Source of the DNA: Arion vulgaris
Lineage: Eukaryota; Mollusca; Gastropoda; Stylommatophora; Arionidae
Length of the DNA stretch: 64,000 nucleotides
Assembly: GCA_020796225.1 (NCBI GenBank)
Contig: CM036754.1
Coordinates: 20,526,867-20,590,866 of the forward strand
Direction of reading: 5' to 3'
The notes beneath the pieces are model-generated. The model was not told the origin of the DNA, ran no database searches, and worked only from the letters and a program-made list of their open reading frames with translations. This document shows positions 46,046-58,700 of this stretch, piece by piece. Within the stretch, counting starts at the first letter, position 1, and every line of letters begins with the position of its first letter. Made by a program: the position numbers and the translations under genes.

Positions 46046-46429
46046 AATTGACACAGCATCCTCAAACCTGTCAGTAAGAATATCATTTATATGGTAGATA
46101 GCGTTGTTATTTCAATAATTACAATAATTTATAAGGATTGAATTAATTAGATATGAGCCAGTGAACAGCTGATGTTTTGAAACATAAAAACTTAAATCAA
46201 TGACGGAATTATATTTTTAGTTTAACATGATATAAGAATAACATAACTAGATACATAATATTATAATGATAATTTGTTGAATTAGCATCTTATCACATTG
46301 TTTGCAATTCACATTTGCAAGCACATATTTACCTTCAATCCTTGACTGTAAAATTTAGTTTTTTGTTACAGTACATTTTTTGATTGATAAGGTATCATTA
46401 ATATTTATAATAACACTGGTTTGCTCTCA
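46046..46429. other. No gene recognised
   Basis: Very AT-rich, with no motif seen. Confidence 0.45.
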
Positions 46430-46639
46430 TCACATCGCCCATGTGTTGCCAGGGCTTGCAATGGGAGCAAAGAATAGTAACACTGCGACCTACAAGGCAT
46501 GTTGTAAGAGGCGACTGAGGTAAGGGCTTAGGAAGCTACCTAATAAATAAAAAGCATTGCAGAAATAGGATATGCTGGCCTACTTGTAGGTGCATAACTG
46601 GCACAATGTACAGTTGCTCTGAGGCTCAGATCACATGCT
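46430..46639 (+). mobile_element. SINE-1, 3'-truncated
   Basis: The head and middle are intact to gctcagatcacat, then it stops. atcacat also occurs at the left border, so the end may be a microhomology deletion. Confidence 0.8.
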
Positions 46640-46979
46640 ACTTACTACTGCAGATCATATGGTTTAATTGTAGCATATTTGAAATTTACTGTTGCTTTTG
46701 TCATTATTGTTTAAGCACTAAATGTTTTCATGTTCACCATCATTTATATAATGTTAAAGATGAGTGTTTGCTGTATGATGTTACAAAACAAATTCTTTTT
46801 TCCAATTGCATTTACTGCAGTGTTTGCAATCATGTAGTAATTGTAATAAAATTTTCTAGAAGCTAAATAGAAAAATAATACGGTATAGAAAACTGAAAAC
46901 AGGTGTTCATCCATATAAATCTGTTTGAGAGTTTTCATCTAACACTCAACCATTCCAACAGGTATCCTTAGAACTGGAC
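46640..46979. other. No gene recognised
   Basis: AT-rich, and nothing recognised. Confidence 0.4.
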
Positions 46980-47068
46980 TTTCACCCGAGTGGTTACTGG
47001 GGCCCAGATTTGGGGTGTAAAGAATAGAACCACTGTTATCTGCCACGCATGTCGTAAGAGGTGATTAA

Positions 47069-48075
47069 TCCTGTAACGTTCGGGTACTAAGAAAATCTCA
47101 TTTATAAATGAGATGGCTACATGACTCCGAAACTAACCGTATTTGTGTGTTATTTATGCATTTAAAAGCATATCATGTATGTTTCATAATGTAAAACATG
47201 ATATTACCATAATAAATTGTTAAAAAATATATATTTTATTTTAAGATGTCTAATCTTGTTGAATAAAGCATGCTTTTTGTTCTTCTTCTTCTGCCTCCGC
47301 CCGCTATGAATTCATGCGTAGTCATGGAGCCTTTTATGGTGTATCTGACTGATTTCTGCGTGAAAGTCGACTAACCGTGTGTAAAGTGTCCCTAGCCATT
47401 CAGGCAAACCTTCTCCGACTTCAGTGGTAAGAACATGCTTTTATTACACCGACATTTCCGAACGCCGCCATTTTGGATAATCTCTGCAGACAATTCTCTA
47501 ATCTCTGCAGAGTTTTCACTTTATCTTGTAAAAAATCACACATTTGCTTTAAAAATGGCATCTAGTGACTCAGCTTACTGTCCTAATCAAGACTATAAGT
47601 GTTAGTTCTTTATGGGCTGCTTACTAGACCAGTTCTGCATCATTTACTCTTATTTATTAATTATTAATTAATTGGTGCTATCAAAATATGGAAATATTTA
47701 GAAGTTACAAATTTCCTAATTACTGCCTCATTTATTGTCCAAACAACTTCATGTTTGGATATATTGTGTAAATATGAAGGTACTAAGCGAGTATATTAAT
47801 AGTTTTCATGATATATTTCATACTTATTTTTTCCTTCTTTGTGACTATAATTATTTGAAATTTGTTTTAAAATCTATTTTTAGCATCACCAAAATTAGGT
47901 CACTGATATCACATATTACATGACACTGATACTAAAATCACATATCTTGATAGTACATTAAATTTAAAGCGTTCTAACCATATAACATGTCTGTGTTCAA
48001 TTCATGGAGTATATGGCCTAGTAATGAGCAGGCCTTAAAAATAACAAAACCTTAAAAACCACGAGCGATTAAGAG
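47069..48075. mobile_element. 1.0-kb TTAA element inside SINE-2
   Basis: Flanked by TTAA at 47065-47068 and 48076-48079. The ends (cctgtaacgttcggg; reverse complement ctcttaatcgctcgtgg) match imperfectly. No transposase frame is visible and it carries SINE-6. The superfamily is uncertain (piggyBac or Kolobok-type non-autonomous). Confidence 0.75.
47279..47433 (-). mobile_element. SINE-6
   Basis: 155 bp. The + strand begins cttcttcttctgcc (tail complement) and holds cccgctatgaattcatgcg. The 9-bp TSD catgctttt is at 47270-47278 and 47434-47442. A relative is at 50237-50399. Confidence 0.8.
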
Positions 48076-48364
48076 TTAAGGAGTTTTGGCTGAAATTTGG
48101 GATGCACATGTCCTAAACGTGTAGAAGTCTATGCGTTTAGGGGCCTACCAAACCAATGTGCAACGTATACACATTCTTGGCAAAGATCAAACATATTGCA
48201 AAGAGTGGTTAAAATTGGTCATAAAGAACGATCAAAAGAAGAAAAGTATAATTGTGTCTTTATGGAGGATGAGAAAAGCTACTCTTTTAACGTCACATAA
48301 ATTAATCCTGTGTTGTGATCAACAGGACAATTAGATCTCCATTTATGTTTCATTGGGTCATAAA

Positions 48365-48600
48365 TAACATCATGTCCCGGAAGATGAAATATTTTGGCCA
48401 CTTAAACATCACAGCGGTTTGGAGATAAGAAAATTTGGAAGGCATGGTTCCTAGAGTACAAGACAGGTGATGACCAAGATGAAAGTGATAGCAGGACTTG
48501 AAAGAAACTTTGAACAGGACTGGAGGATCAGGAGAACTTGCAAGAGACAGAGTTTTCAGGTCTGCTGTTATGAAAGCACCGCTCCAAAAGCACATGCTAC
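48365..48600 (+). mobile_element. LINE C-terminal fragment, old
   Basis: SRKMKYFGHL and ETLNRTGGSGELARDRVFRS resemble the C-terminal blocks of the LINE families here. It cannot be assigned to one family. Confidence 0.5.
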
Positions 48601-48925
48601 TACTTGATACTGGATCTATTGTATAAGTGCTTTAATGCTAATACTTTCAGCAAGCTGAAATGGACGGAACATTTGTAGGTGGACACATAGAATGTAGACA
48701 CATAGTTTGAAACCAGTTTTCCATTGTTTTTTCTATAACAAATCTAGCAACATGTGAGTGTAATATTTCTTGTTGCTTTTATCGCTACTCAGACTGAGTT
48801 AAAGGCTATTACAGCAGACCCAAGAGTACCAGAAGCTTGGTGACCATAGAATTCAGGAAGATACCACAACTGATGGTTCCACAAAATGTTGCAATGCTAA
48901 ACTCTCTGTTAATTTAATATCTGAC

Positions 48926-48964
48926 ATGGACGTGCCAGAGTTTAACCAAAAGGCAATCTTAGAG
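48926..48964 (+). CDS. Candidate first coding exon of the UBR gene
   Basis: ATG at 48926 in a good start context (gacATGg) opens a 13-codon frame MDVPEFNQKAILE that ends at a strong donor (gag|gtgagt). It ends in phase 0, matching the phase-0 start of the exon at 52463, giving AILE-RWKDAY. The frame is open upstream to about 48803, so the true start could differ. The support is only the splice site, phase and length; nearby LINE debris makes a chance match possible. The intron would be 3.5 kb. Confidence 0.4.
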
Positions 48965-49019
48965 GTGAGTAATGCGTCTGTGTTTTTGTTTGCCTTCTCT
49001 ATCTATTAGTGCACAAGCA

Positions 49020-49400
49020 TTTATCCAGCTCTTTCCAAAAGGTTATATTCTGGGCCAGCTGCCAGACTTTCCTGTATTATCTTTACATTGTAGTTTTATT
49101 TTTGTCCCAGGGCATACAGGTGTAAGGAGAAATGAACGCGCCAATAGGCTTGCAGGTATGGTTGCTGTAAAAAGCGGGCAAGTCATAGACAAGACTGTTA
49201 TTCCCTAAGCGAGAGAGAACATGTACATGATTTAAGTAATAGTGGTGAATCTACATTATCCAGACTGCAAGAATTTCAAGTCATGTCTGGTGTAGCTAGA
49301 CAAGAACACTATGCTGGTAGCCAAAGAAGAATAGTCAGCCAACAAAAACCGGTGTTAGCCGCCACACTAGAGATATACTGAGGGGAGATTGGAGCACTTA
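49020..49400 (+). mobile_element. LINE RNase H fragment
   Basis: SFIFVPGHTGVRRNERANRL (about 49092-49151) is the late RNase H motif of I-type LINEs; MVAVKSGQVIDKT follows. The remainder is frame-broken. Confidence 0.65.
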
Positions 49401-49459
49401 TGGTCTAATTGGTTCAAAATGCTGTGATGATGATCCAACGACTAAACTAAACTAATCTT

Positions 49460-49838
49460 TACATTGGAATTAGAAATGAAGAGGAAAGTATTGAAAGACC
49501 AAAATTTCGTCGGGTGAGCTAGTCAGTACCGGTATAAATAGTAAAGAGACAAAACGCAACACGTAACTGGCAACTTTTGATTTGTCAATCAGGCTACTTT
49601 TATCTTGAACACCCTGTATAATTAAGATAGAACCATAAGAAAGGAAGGAAGAAAAAAACTTTGTTTGGCAGAACGAATTACAGTAGTAAAGGGATAGGAA
49701 ATGTTGGGAGATTCAGTACAGTCGCCTTTTGTTGACAGTCTGATTTGAAAATGTTCTCTTGCTCTGATATTCCTGATCAGTGGCTGTATACTCTTTCTGC
49801 TTCATCATAAAGTGTCACAGTACAAATATACAAGATTA
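49460..49838. other. No gene recognised
   Basis: No motif or repeat family was recognised. Confidence 0.35.
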
Positions 49839-49839
49839 G

Positions 49840-49992
49840 TTAGTTAGTCTTGGGCCTGTGGGCAGCGCATAGGGCAGAGGTCATAGCTCTCCATGCCTCG
49901 CGGTTCGTTGCTATCTGTTTTAGGTCTTTATTGTTTGCTAGACCCATCGTTGAGCCTTCTCTGATGATGGTTCTACGCAGAGTCTTTACAAG
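49840..49992 (-). mobile_element. LINE C-terminal end fragment
   Basis: The minus strand reads KTLRRTIIREGSTMGLANNK, IATNREAWRAMTSALCAAHR and a stop: the typical last 45 residues of an RTE-like LINE ORF2, similar in layout to LINE-I and LINE-N. Confidence 0.7.
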
Positions 49993-50169
49993 ATTGGAAG
50001 ACAAATATTAAAATGTTTAAGGATTAAGATTGCTCCACCATATTGTACATATTTATTCAGCTTGATTATCTAGGTGAAGAAAAGTTCATAGATAATCCAA
50101 CATACCATCTGCAACAAAGACTGTCATACTTGTACAAAATTAATAACTTTATTATTTAGTTAAAACTAG

Positions 50170-50690
50170 ATAAAAGCATGTCTTCTGTCCTGGACATGCA
50201 AGTGTTTGTGGCTATAAGAGAGCAGATAGGATTGCATTTTCTTCTTTTGGTTCACCCGCTATGAATTCAGGCGTGGTCAGGGCGGCTGGTATGGCGCTTC
50301 TGATTGATTTTTGCACAAAGTCCTGCTTTCCTTATTATCAGCGCTCCCCTGCCATACATGCCTGCCCTCTATGACTTTAGAGGTATGACTTGCACCTGAT
50401 AGCACTGATCATCGGGGAGTTAAAGATGGATAAGGCAGCCATCCTTTGGTTTCTTGGCAACTTCCTGTTTTATCAAGACACTAAAATTCATATTGAATTT
50501 ATGCAATGATTTATGGAGTTTGGAATTACATACTGTGCAAGCAGAACATTATGCCTGAGGGGCAGACTAAGGAATATGTTTACCCAGTGAACTACAGAAA
50601 CCATTAGTATGTATACCCTGTGACATCTGCTTGGAGCACCTGTGGGTCTACAGAGTGCTGTGACATCAGTGCGGTAATCAATAACCAATT
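50170..50690 (+). mobile_element. LINE-K fragment, split by SINE-6
   Basis: The RNase H piece (PGHASVCGYKRADRIA-like, frameshifted) at 50185-50240 resumes after 50404 with IIGELKMDKAAIL-like sequence, then the C-terminal block and the aatcaataaccaatt tail. Confidence 0.7.
50237..50399 (-). mobile_element. SINE-6 relative
   Basis: It shares tcacccgctatgaattcaggcgtggtcagg with the copy at 47279. A short duplication, ttgca, is at 50232-50236 and 50400-50404. Confidence 0.65.
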
Positions 50691-50922
50691 ACTTTTCCTT
50701 TGAGACATTTTTAGTTTTTAATCAGTATGTCTTTTTATTTTATTCAGGTGCTTATTTTCAGTCAGTTTGAAAATGCAACACCAGCATCCAGCACACTGTG
50801 CACTGTATTGTTAGTTACATTCCGATCAGCACACTGTATTACACATTATGTCCATACCATATCAGAATTTCTACTTTTAGTTATGTGACTGATATTCAAA
50901 TGATGAGAATTGTAGTGTTAAT

Positions 50923-51177
50923 CGCCCATGTGGTGCAGGGGCCCGTAAGGGAATCAAAGAATAGTACCACTGTGACCTACAATGCATGCCGTAAGAGACA
51001 ACCGATGTAGGCCCTAGGGATGCTACCCTAGTAAATAAAAAGCATCACAGAAATTAGACGTGCTGGCCTACTTGTAGGCGCATAACTGGCACTGCGTACA
51101 ATCGCTCTTAGGCTCAGATCACATACATATCGCACAGAGTGGTTGACAAGTGGTCGATATGGAGCTTTTGAAGAAGA
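50923..51177 (+). mobile_element. SINE-1
   Basis: Full length. A perfect 9-bp TSD agtgttaat is at 50914-50922 and 51178-51186. Confidence 0.92.
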
Positions 51178-51249
51178 AGTGTTAATAATATCATTCAGCT
51201 CATGTTATTGTGTTTTTAATGTGAGCACATTTTACTTTTCAAATGTTAT

Positions 51250-51770
51250 CCTGAAGAATTTATTCTCTGGCTAGATGTTGCGAAACTTCGCTCCCATAAC
51301 AGCTTTTCTAAATACCACTCTGTCATATGCAAGGTGCCCCACATCTGATACATCCATTTGCAGTATCACAATTTGCACATATCTTGACCGTCCCATATTT
51401 CTCTTATCTGGTATATATTTACCTTTCTATGACTATCTACTTTAAGCCGTTATGACATCTTATATGACCAAAACACCTCACTTTCATTGTTCTATCATTC
51501 TCAATAGCTAACTATCTTCATTTTTAAAATTCTTGTACTAGAGACTTATTTGTTATTTTCTGTATCTATGGTAATTTAAGGATTCTTCTATAGTTTTGTA
51601 TTCAAATGCATTGATCTGCTTCTCTGATGAGTTGCTAAATGTCCATGTCTCACAGGCATATGTTGTGACAACAATGATGCACACTCGTAAAAATCTAATT
51701 TTTCTAGTGCATCTGTTCCGTCCCAGACTTCTTGTATGATGTGGAATGATCTCATATGATTGTATGGTGC
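51250..51770 (-). mobile_element. LINE-C-like fragment, old
   Basis: The minus strand shows TYACETWTFSNSSEKQINAF and FEYKTIEESL, corresponding to CEAWTFNKAVGKHICAFEYK of LINE-C. Decayed FGHI-type sequence follows toward 51470. Confidence 0.65.
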
Positions 51771-51774
51771 TATT

Positions 51775-52272
51775 CACTTGTTATGTAGAATGATGTTGTA
51801 TGAATATGTGATGTTCTTGCCCGTCTGCCCATCGTGTCCGTAGCGCGTTGGACTGTGGGTGACAAGTCCTCTGTGAGTGCGGGTTCAACTCCGCGGACAG
51901 GCAGAAAAGCCACAGATTCCCCAGATTTACGGTGTTTGTGGCACTGAACCGAAGGGTTACGATGTCCATGACACCGAGTTGAAGAGCTTTCAGCTCAAGT
52001 GCTTCTAGATCGGAAAAAAAAAAATTAACTTGTGATGTTCTTCACTTGTGATGTAGAATGATGTATGATTGTATGATGTTCTTCACTTGTGATGTAGAAT
52101 GTTGTATGATGTTCTTCACTTGTGATGTTGTATGACTGTATGATGTTCTTCACTTGTGATGTAGAATGATGTGTGATTGTATAATGCTCTTCACTTGTGA
52201 TGTAGAATGATGTATGATGGTCTTTACTTGTGTTGTAGAATGATGTGTGATTGTATGATGTTCTTCACTTGC
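51775..52272. repeat. Tandem repeat, about 41 bp, split by SINE-3
   Basis: Imperfect units of gatgttcttcacttgtgatg plus tagaatgatgtatgattgtat, about seven copies after SINE-3 and one to two before it. It lies in the intron before the 52463 UBR exon. Confidence 0.85.
51819..52030 (+). mobile_element. SINE-3, tRNA-derived
   Basis: tRNA-like head with the T-arm gcgggttcaactccgc, a body matching 8203-8399 and a poly-A tail (52014-52024). TSD tgtgatgttctt is at 51807-51818 and 52031-52042. The TSD sequence also occurs in the tandem repeat, so borders may slide by a few bases. Confidence 0.88.
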
Positions 52273-52462
52273 TAGCAGTGTAAACTTTTTACTTAACTTA
52301 CATAGGTTTTCATTAATTAAAAATGACTTCATATATTTAATTTAAGCCTTTGTATACTTTTAAACATTATTATATCTCTTATAAACAGTTGAATAAGATA
52401 TATAGTTTACTGCTTAAGACTTCCCCCCCTATGTGTCATTATAATTTCTTTGTTTTAAACAG

Positions 52463-52731
52463 AGATGGAAAGATGCCTATTTGACAAGCCAGGAAGCTTT
52501 TGAAAAGGCAGTGTATCTTCACTTTACTGACTTTGTTGTGGCAGTCTGTGGTGCGAATCTTGATAATGAAAAGGAAGAAAGACGAGCCAGAAAATTTCTT
52601 TTTCATCCTTTGGAGGAGTTTATGTGTCAGGGAGACCCTGCAACCAAGTTTCAGCAGTTGAGCCATGCAGATGAGCCTTCTCAACTCTGTGGTCACAACT
52701 TTAAGCATGGAGAACCTACATATTCATGCAG
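52463..52731 (+). CDS. UBR exon: N-terminal segment and start of the UBR box
   Basis: The acceptor is tgttttaaacag. The exon opens in phase 0 with [13 protein letters not shown] and runs through [15 protein letters not shown] to [16 protein letters not shown] plus two bases of an Arg codon. QLCG and YSC hold the first zinc ligands. The donor is GC, not GT (gcag|gcaagt), an otherwise perfect donor; the next exon completes AGG for Arg. Confidence 0.93.
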
Positions 52732-55700
52732 GCAAGTTTCATCTTTATTGATACTTTTCTCTTATTGATACAGTCTCTGTAGAAAATATAATTTAAAAAA
52801 AATCCAGATGAAAAATCTGCACAACCATGTACATAACATTTTCCGTAACCTTTTCAGACCTTCGGGTATAAAGTCACTTCACATTTCTAAATCCAAGTGT
52901 GCAAGAAGTAGGAGGACCAATTCCTTTCCTCACTTGTGGAATGTCAAGTGGGGGGTTGAACCCACAACCCTCTTGTGTCTGATTCGATAGGCGAATGCTT
53001 ATACTTACTTACTTATTCCTCTCTGCTCCTCGTGGAGCATAGGGCCTCAACAGTTGTTCGTCACTTTTCTTGGTCTCTGGCTGTTTTCTTTATGGTCTCC
53101 CAGGATAGCCGAGCACTCTTCAGTAACTCAAGAAGACTGTGTCTCCAGGTCTGTTTAGGGCATCCTCTTTTTTGTTTTCCTTGCAGGTTCCACTCAAATG
53201 CTTGTCTAGTGGCACTCCACTGTCTTCCGTAGGGTATACCCGACCCATCACCGTTTTCTCCTCTTAACCTGGGTCATCATGGGTTCCTGTTTGGTTCTTA
53301 TCTACAGGTCTGTGTTTGCAACTCTGTGATACCATCTCTGAGAATCCGCTGAAGACATCCGTTGACAAAGGTCTGATGACAAGACGAATGCTTATGCATT
53401 ATGATAATCCGTCCCACAACCGTGTATACATTAATTTAATAGGTTTATTCTTATCGCATTGGATCACCTCATTACTTTATACTTCTGTTAGTGTATACTG
53501 TGACTGTAATCTTTGTTATGATGTATTTTCAAAGTTTTAATTGTATTTGTTTTTACATAATATTTTGCAGGGACTGTGCATACGACCCAACATGTGTCCT
53601 CTGTATCACTTGTTTTCAAAACAGTCCCCACAGAAATCACAGATATCGGGTGAGATTTCTTATTTTTTCAATATTGTCGTACTCCATTTGTTAAATAACA
53701 AAACTGCTGGTGGTAACTGAGATGAGGCTTTATAGAAGATTTGATAAGAAAAGTGGGGATATTTAAAAAAGATTAACGAGGAGGTGTTGATTCCTGCTCA
53801 AGTAAATTGAAAATTTTTTAACCATGTCAGAAAGAGCCAGTTCCGGTTTTGGGGACATGTAATATAAAGCTAGAAACATTGATGTCCCTAATAAGAAAGA
53901 GAAAATTAAGATATTTTGGACATAAAAAGACATGAAGGGCTGGAAAAGACCATCATGGAAGGAGGCATACCGGCAAAGAGAGGAAGATCGCGGAGAAGAT
54001 GGATTCAGGATGTAACTGATGGTTGGAACATGACGGCTGCATAGGCAGGACATCTGGCCTATGAGAGAGAAATTTCGGAAGACTTGGGGTGGCAAAGTTC
54101 TGCTCAGGACAAGCTATTTGATGATGATAAGCATTGAGAAATTTGATCTGTGCGAGGAATTACTGTTGATCATAAGAAAGAAAAAGCTACAGGTTTATCA
54201 TGAAAAAGAAAAAAGCTACAGTGGTATGTTATTGGTTACTGAAATGATATCATAGCACTTTAATTAGACCCATAGGTGCTCAGTCCCATAGTACTTTTTT
54301 TTTTAAAATCTTTTTTCGGAGATCACATCTCATGACACTGACTTCTCTATAAACACCTGGACTTGCTGAAGTGCAGGACAATGAACATGTTGACTTTCTT
54401 GCAAACAATGCCCCAACTCAAGTGAGCAGAAGTATGGACAGAACCAATGTCATCAATGTGGTACACTCTCTTTTATGGGACAGGGGCAGTCACAGACACT
54501 GGAACGAGGCAGAATTCAGAGTTAAGTTTGGACATGCCTGACAGTTTTGTCTTCGTGGTAGAGAGAGAGAGAAGATATACTAATCAACTTCTCATGGGTA
54601 CGGTGAAGGTGTGGCCTTTGGGATGACTGCCGCAGCGGAGGACAGAGTATGCATATGTGCCATAACATCGATCGTATAACATAAGTTTTAACCTGCTTAT
54701 TTCATTTATGCTTTGACCTAATAAAAAGACAATCTGTGACAGATGCCTGTATATGTTCTGTGTAGTGCATGGGACTATCACTACTACACAGAACACATGT
54801 CATCAAGAGAGAAATGTCATGAATGAAACAGACAGAAAGGATGATTTGGGAAAGTGACTAATCATATGGGAAGAATGGAAAACACTTTTTGTAGTCATGT
54901 TCTCATCAGTATTTAGACTGATTGTCTACTACTAAAAGTATTTTTGTTTTATTCTCATTGATTTATGTCATCAGTTTTTGCGACCTGTCACAGGGTTAAG
55001 AAAGGTCATGATAACCCTGTAGAGCGTATGATGCAAACCTCAGTTGGCTGTCTATGACCTTGTTATCCAGTACTGTTGTGACAACATATTGTTATAACAT
55101 ATGTGAATGTCATTTGTACAGGCTTCAAACCTCCAATGTATTTTGATCTACTGTCCTGAAAACAAACAAGAAGAAGGAGAATAATACAATCATGATATCA
55201 TTTCACAATATTGACTGAAGATAATATTTAAAAACATGAAAATAATTGTTAAAATAATATCACTGAGGCACCTAACTGGTACAATGAACTCCTCAAATGT
55301 CACATACAGACCACAAGAGTGATGTAACAAGTGGTTGTTGTAGAGCGAAGAAGAAGGAAATAATCAATCACGATATTATTTCACAATATTGACTGAAGAT
55401 AATATTTAAAAATATGAAAATAATTGTTAAAAATAATATACTACTGTAGGCACCTAACTGGTACAATGAACTCCCTCTCTAATGTCACATACAGACCACA
55501 AAGAGTGATGTAACAAGTGGTTGTTGTAGAGCGAACGAAGAAGAAGGAGAATAATACAATCACGATATCATTTCACAATATTGACTGAAGATAATATTTA
55601 AAAATATGAAAATAATTGTTAAAAATAATATACTACTGTAGGCACCTAACTGGTACAATGAACTCCCTCTCTAATGTCACATACAGACCACAAAGAGTGA

Positions 55701-58700
55701 TGTAACAAGTGGTTGTTGTAGAGCGAACGAAGAAGAAGGAGAATAATACAATCACGATATCATTTCACAATATTGACTGAAGATAATATTTAAAAACATG
55801 AAAATAATTGTTAAAATAATATACTACGTAGGCAACTAACTGTACAAATGAACTTTCTAATGTCACTTAAGACTACAAGAGTGATGTAACAAGTGGTTGT
55901 TGTAGATGTAGGAGTTCTTTTATTTTTCATTGTACGATTTGGAAGATGCTTTATAATTATGTTTATATTTTTGATACTAATGTCATATTTTTGTAAACAG
56001 ATGAGCACATCAGGTGGCGGAGGGTACTGTGATTGTGGAGATACAGAGGCCTGGACTTCAGAACCTTACTGCTTACTCCACAAGCCCAGGAAAGAAGCTG
56101 AGGTAGTTTCTTAGAAAAAAATATTTTTTCCCCCATGTTATGTTTACTTTTAAGGGGTGTAAGGTTTCTTCTTTTTTTACCTATTTTCATGCCATGACAT
56201 ATAGTGTTGAATGCAGTGTTAGGCTCATATTTTTCTTTGACCGTCAATACACAGTGGATGATGTGCTCAATATCACCCTGGCCGCTTTTACTTCCCAGTG
56301 TTTCTCAGGTACCCTATTCAGGCTGGGTCGATCCGGGAGCTGTTAAAGTAGGACAAATTTCTGCGACCACTGTGTGTTGAACCATGAACCTGCGAAGCAT
56401 CTGTACTAACCACTACACTATTGCAGCTCTTGAGAGAACAGGACACAATTGACTCCGCAGTCACATGTATACAAAATTCAAGATTGGCAATTCAGCCATG
56501 TGTCCTAGGGATATCTGAAAAATCACTTATGAACAGAACGACACAGTTTGAATTTGGACCCACAACCTTTGGATCGCAAGAAAACAATTTAATCACTTAG
56601 CCACAAAGGCCATCTGCACATGATGTAGTATCACATCAGCCTCCTTTACTCCCAGTGCTTCTCTGGTACCCAGTTGTAGTTAAAATTGGGAATTTAACCG
56701 GGACCATCCATCTATGAAGCAGGTGCACTGACCACTATGATATCGTAGCTCTTAATTTTTGTTAGAAGCTAGAAGTTTAAGACAAAAGATGGATGCAGAT
56801 AATTTTTCAACAGTTTTCAGTTATTAAAAATATTCCTTGCAATTTAATTTTTGCATCAGTTATCTTATATTTTAAGATTGGTAATTTTTGGTCTTGGTTA
56901 ACATGTCAGTTTTTGTCCTTAGAGTGAGAGTCCAGATTTACCACCTGAAATGCAGGAGTTTATTGCCCGCACATTCAGATGTGTTTTGAAGTATGCCTCA
57001 AGTCTGCTGACATGGGATGAGAATGTGACCTTGCCATTAGGTTTAGGACGCAGTAGCAGTGCTCCACCAAACATATCCTACATGTGTATGCTGTACAATG
57101 ATGAAGTGCATACGTATGACCAGGTATGATATGTTTATGAAGCTCATAATAATTCTGCTGGCTCGTTTAAAAAAAAAAAGTAGTAATTACTGTATCTGAA
57201 GTAGTGTTTTAAATGCTGAGGTAGCAGGGAGCTCTGAATAAACTCTCAGCCCAAATTTAAATGCTTTCTTCTTGAACGCTCATATCGATCAATTGTTAAC
57301 CACTCTTTGTGATTTGTATGTAATTCGAGCCTAAGGGCGATTGTATATTGTGCCAGTTATGTACCTACAAGTAAGCCAGCACATCCGATTTCTGCAATGC
57401 TTTTTATTTACTAGGGTAGCTTCCTTAAGCCCCTACCTCAGTCACCTCTTACGACATGCCTTGTAGGTCCAGTTTCACTATTCTTTTTCCTGCGGGCCCC
57501 AGTAACACACTGGGAATTTTAAATCTTTATATAATATCATATTTTATTGATTGAGGTCTTCATTGTATTAATATTAATGAATCAATTTGCAAACTTTCAT
57601 TTCTTAGGTTATCAACACACTTCAGCGGGCTGTAGACTGTAACCAGAGACAAGCCTTAGAGTTTGCAACTATTGTAGACAGGGAGGTAAGAGTGCATTTA
57701 TGAAGATTTATGATTTTATATACACTATCTTAAAATAACATGGACTTAAAGGCCTTGCGGTTATTTATTTGTGCTTGGTTTTACCCAATTTAGTCCCACT
57801 CCTGAATGGATCACTGCCCAGAGTCTTGCACAAACCTGAACTCTGCATCTTGATAATGGTAGGCCTGAAAAAATGCACCAGTGAACAGATGACTCAGTCC
57901 AGGATTACCAAACCCATAACCTTCTAGGAATGCACAAAAGGCAAAGATTTAACCAGCTAGCCACAGAGACCACAATAATGCAAATCAACCCTGACACAGC
58001 CTTTATTGACTGTTGAACCAATCTGATAGCTCTCTGGTAAACCCATAGGTGCATAGTATCCCCCATAAGATATTGATGGACATGCAAGCTGATGGTTCCT
58101 ATGACACACTGGTTAAACTTACACCGCATTCTACACCCCATTCTGCATCTCAGGCGCTCGGTCCTAAGTACACAATTGATTCTAAATTCCCTCAACTGCA
58201 GTCATCAATTGATGTGTCCTCATTCAACATGCGATCGCTAGGCAACTGCATAATGTCTCTTATCCATATCCAACACCCTGACTAAAGGTGCTTTTAATGC
58301 AGGTCTATATTCTGTCATTACCATGACTAACCTGCTTGTCCAAGACAGTATGCCCATGTAAGACCCTGGAGGTTAGAAGCATCTGTAAATGCTATACACT
58401 CCTACCAACATCTGCTGTTTTGGATCTTCCTAAATATAAACTGAGAGTTAAACACGAGTTACCCTAATAAATAAAGTAAAGAGCAATTTGAGGTCTACAA
58501 TAACTTCAACAGCCATTCTCATACTTGAGGTAGTTGTCCTGTATGTTCAATTCTGCTCAACAACAACCTACTACGTACACTAGCTAGAAAACCACAGTCA
58601 AATTTCTCATCCCAATACACAGACCCACCAGGAGCGAACCAAGTAACCTCTATGCCACAGAGAGCCCCACTAGCAATATCTGAAATATCTGTCAATACTA

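Larger units (their letters stand above)
46980..48245 (+). mobile_element. SINE-2 split by a TTAA element
   Basis: The left part 46980-47068 holds the head and core; the right part 48076-48245 holds the 3' half (ggctgaaatttgggatg... gtcataaagaacgatc). Joining them at one TTAA gives a normal SINE-2 core. Confidence 0.9.

Noticed and set aside
48868..48925. RNase H TDGS motif of a LINE upstream of the UBR start
   Set aside because: TTDGSTK is seen, but no other RNase H residues follow in frame, so it was not annotated.
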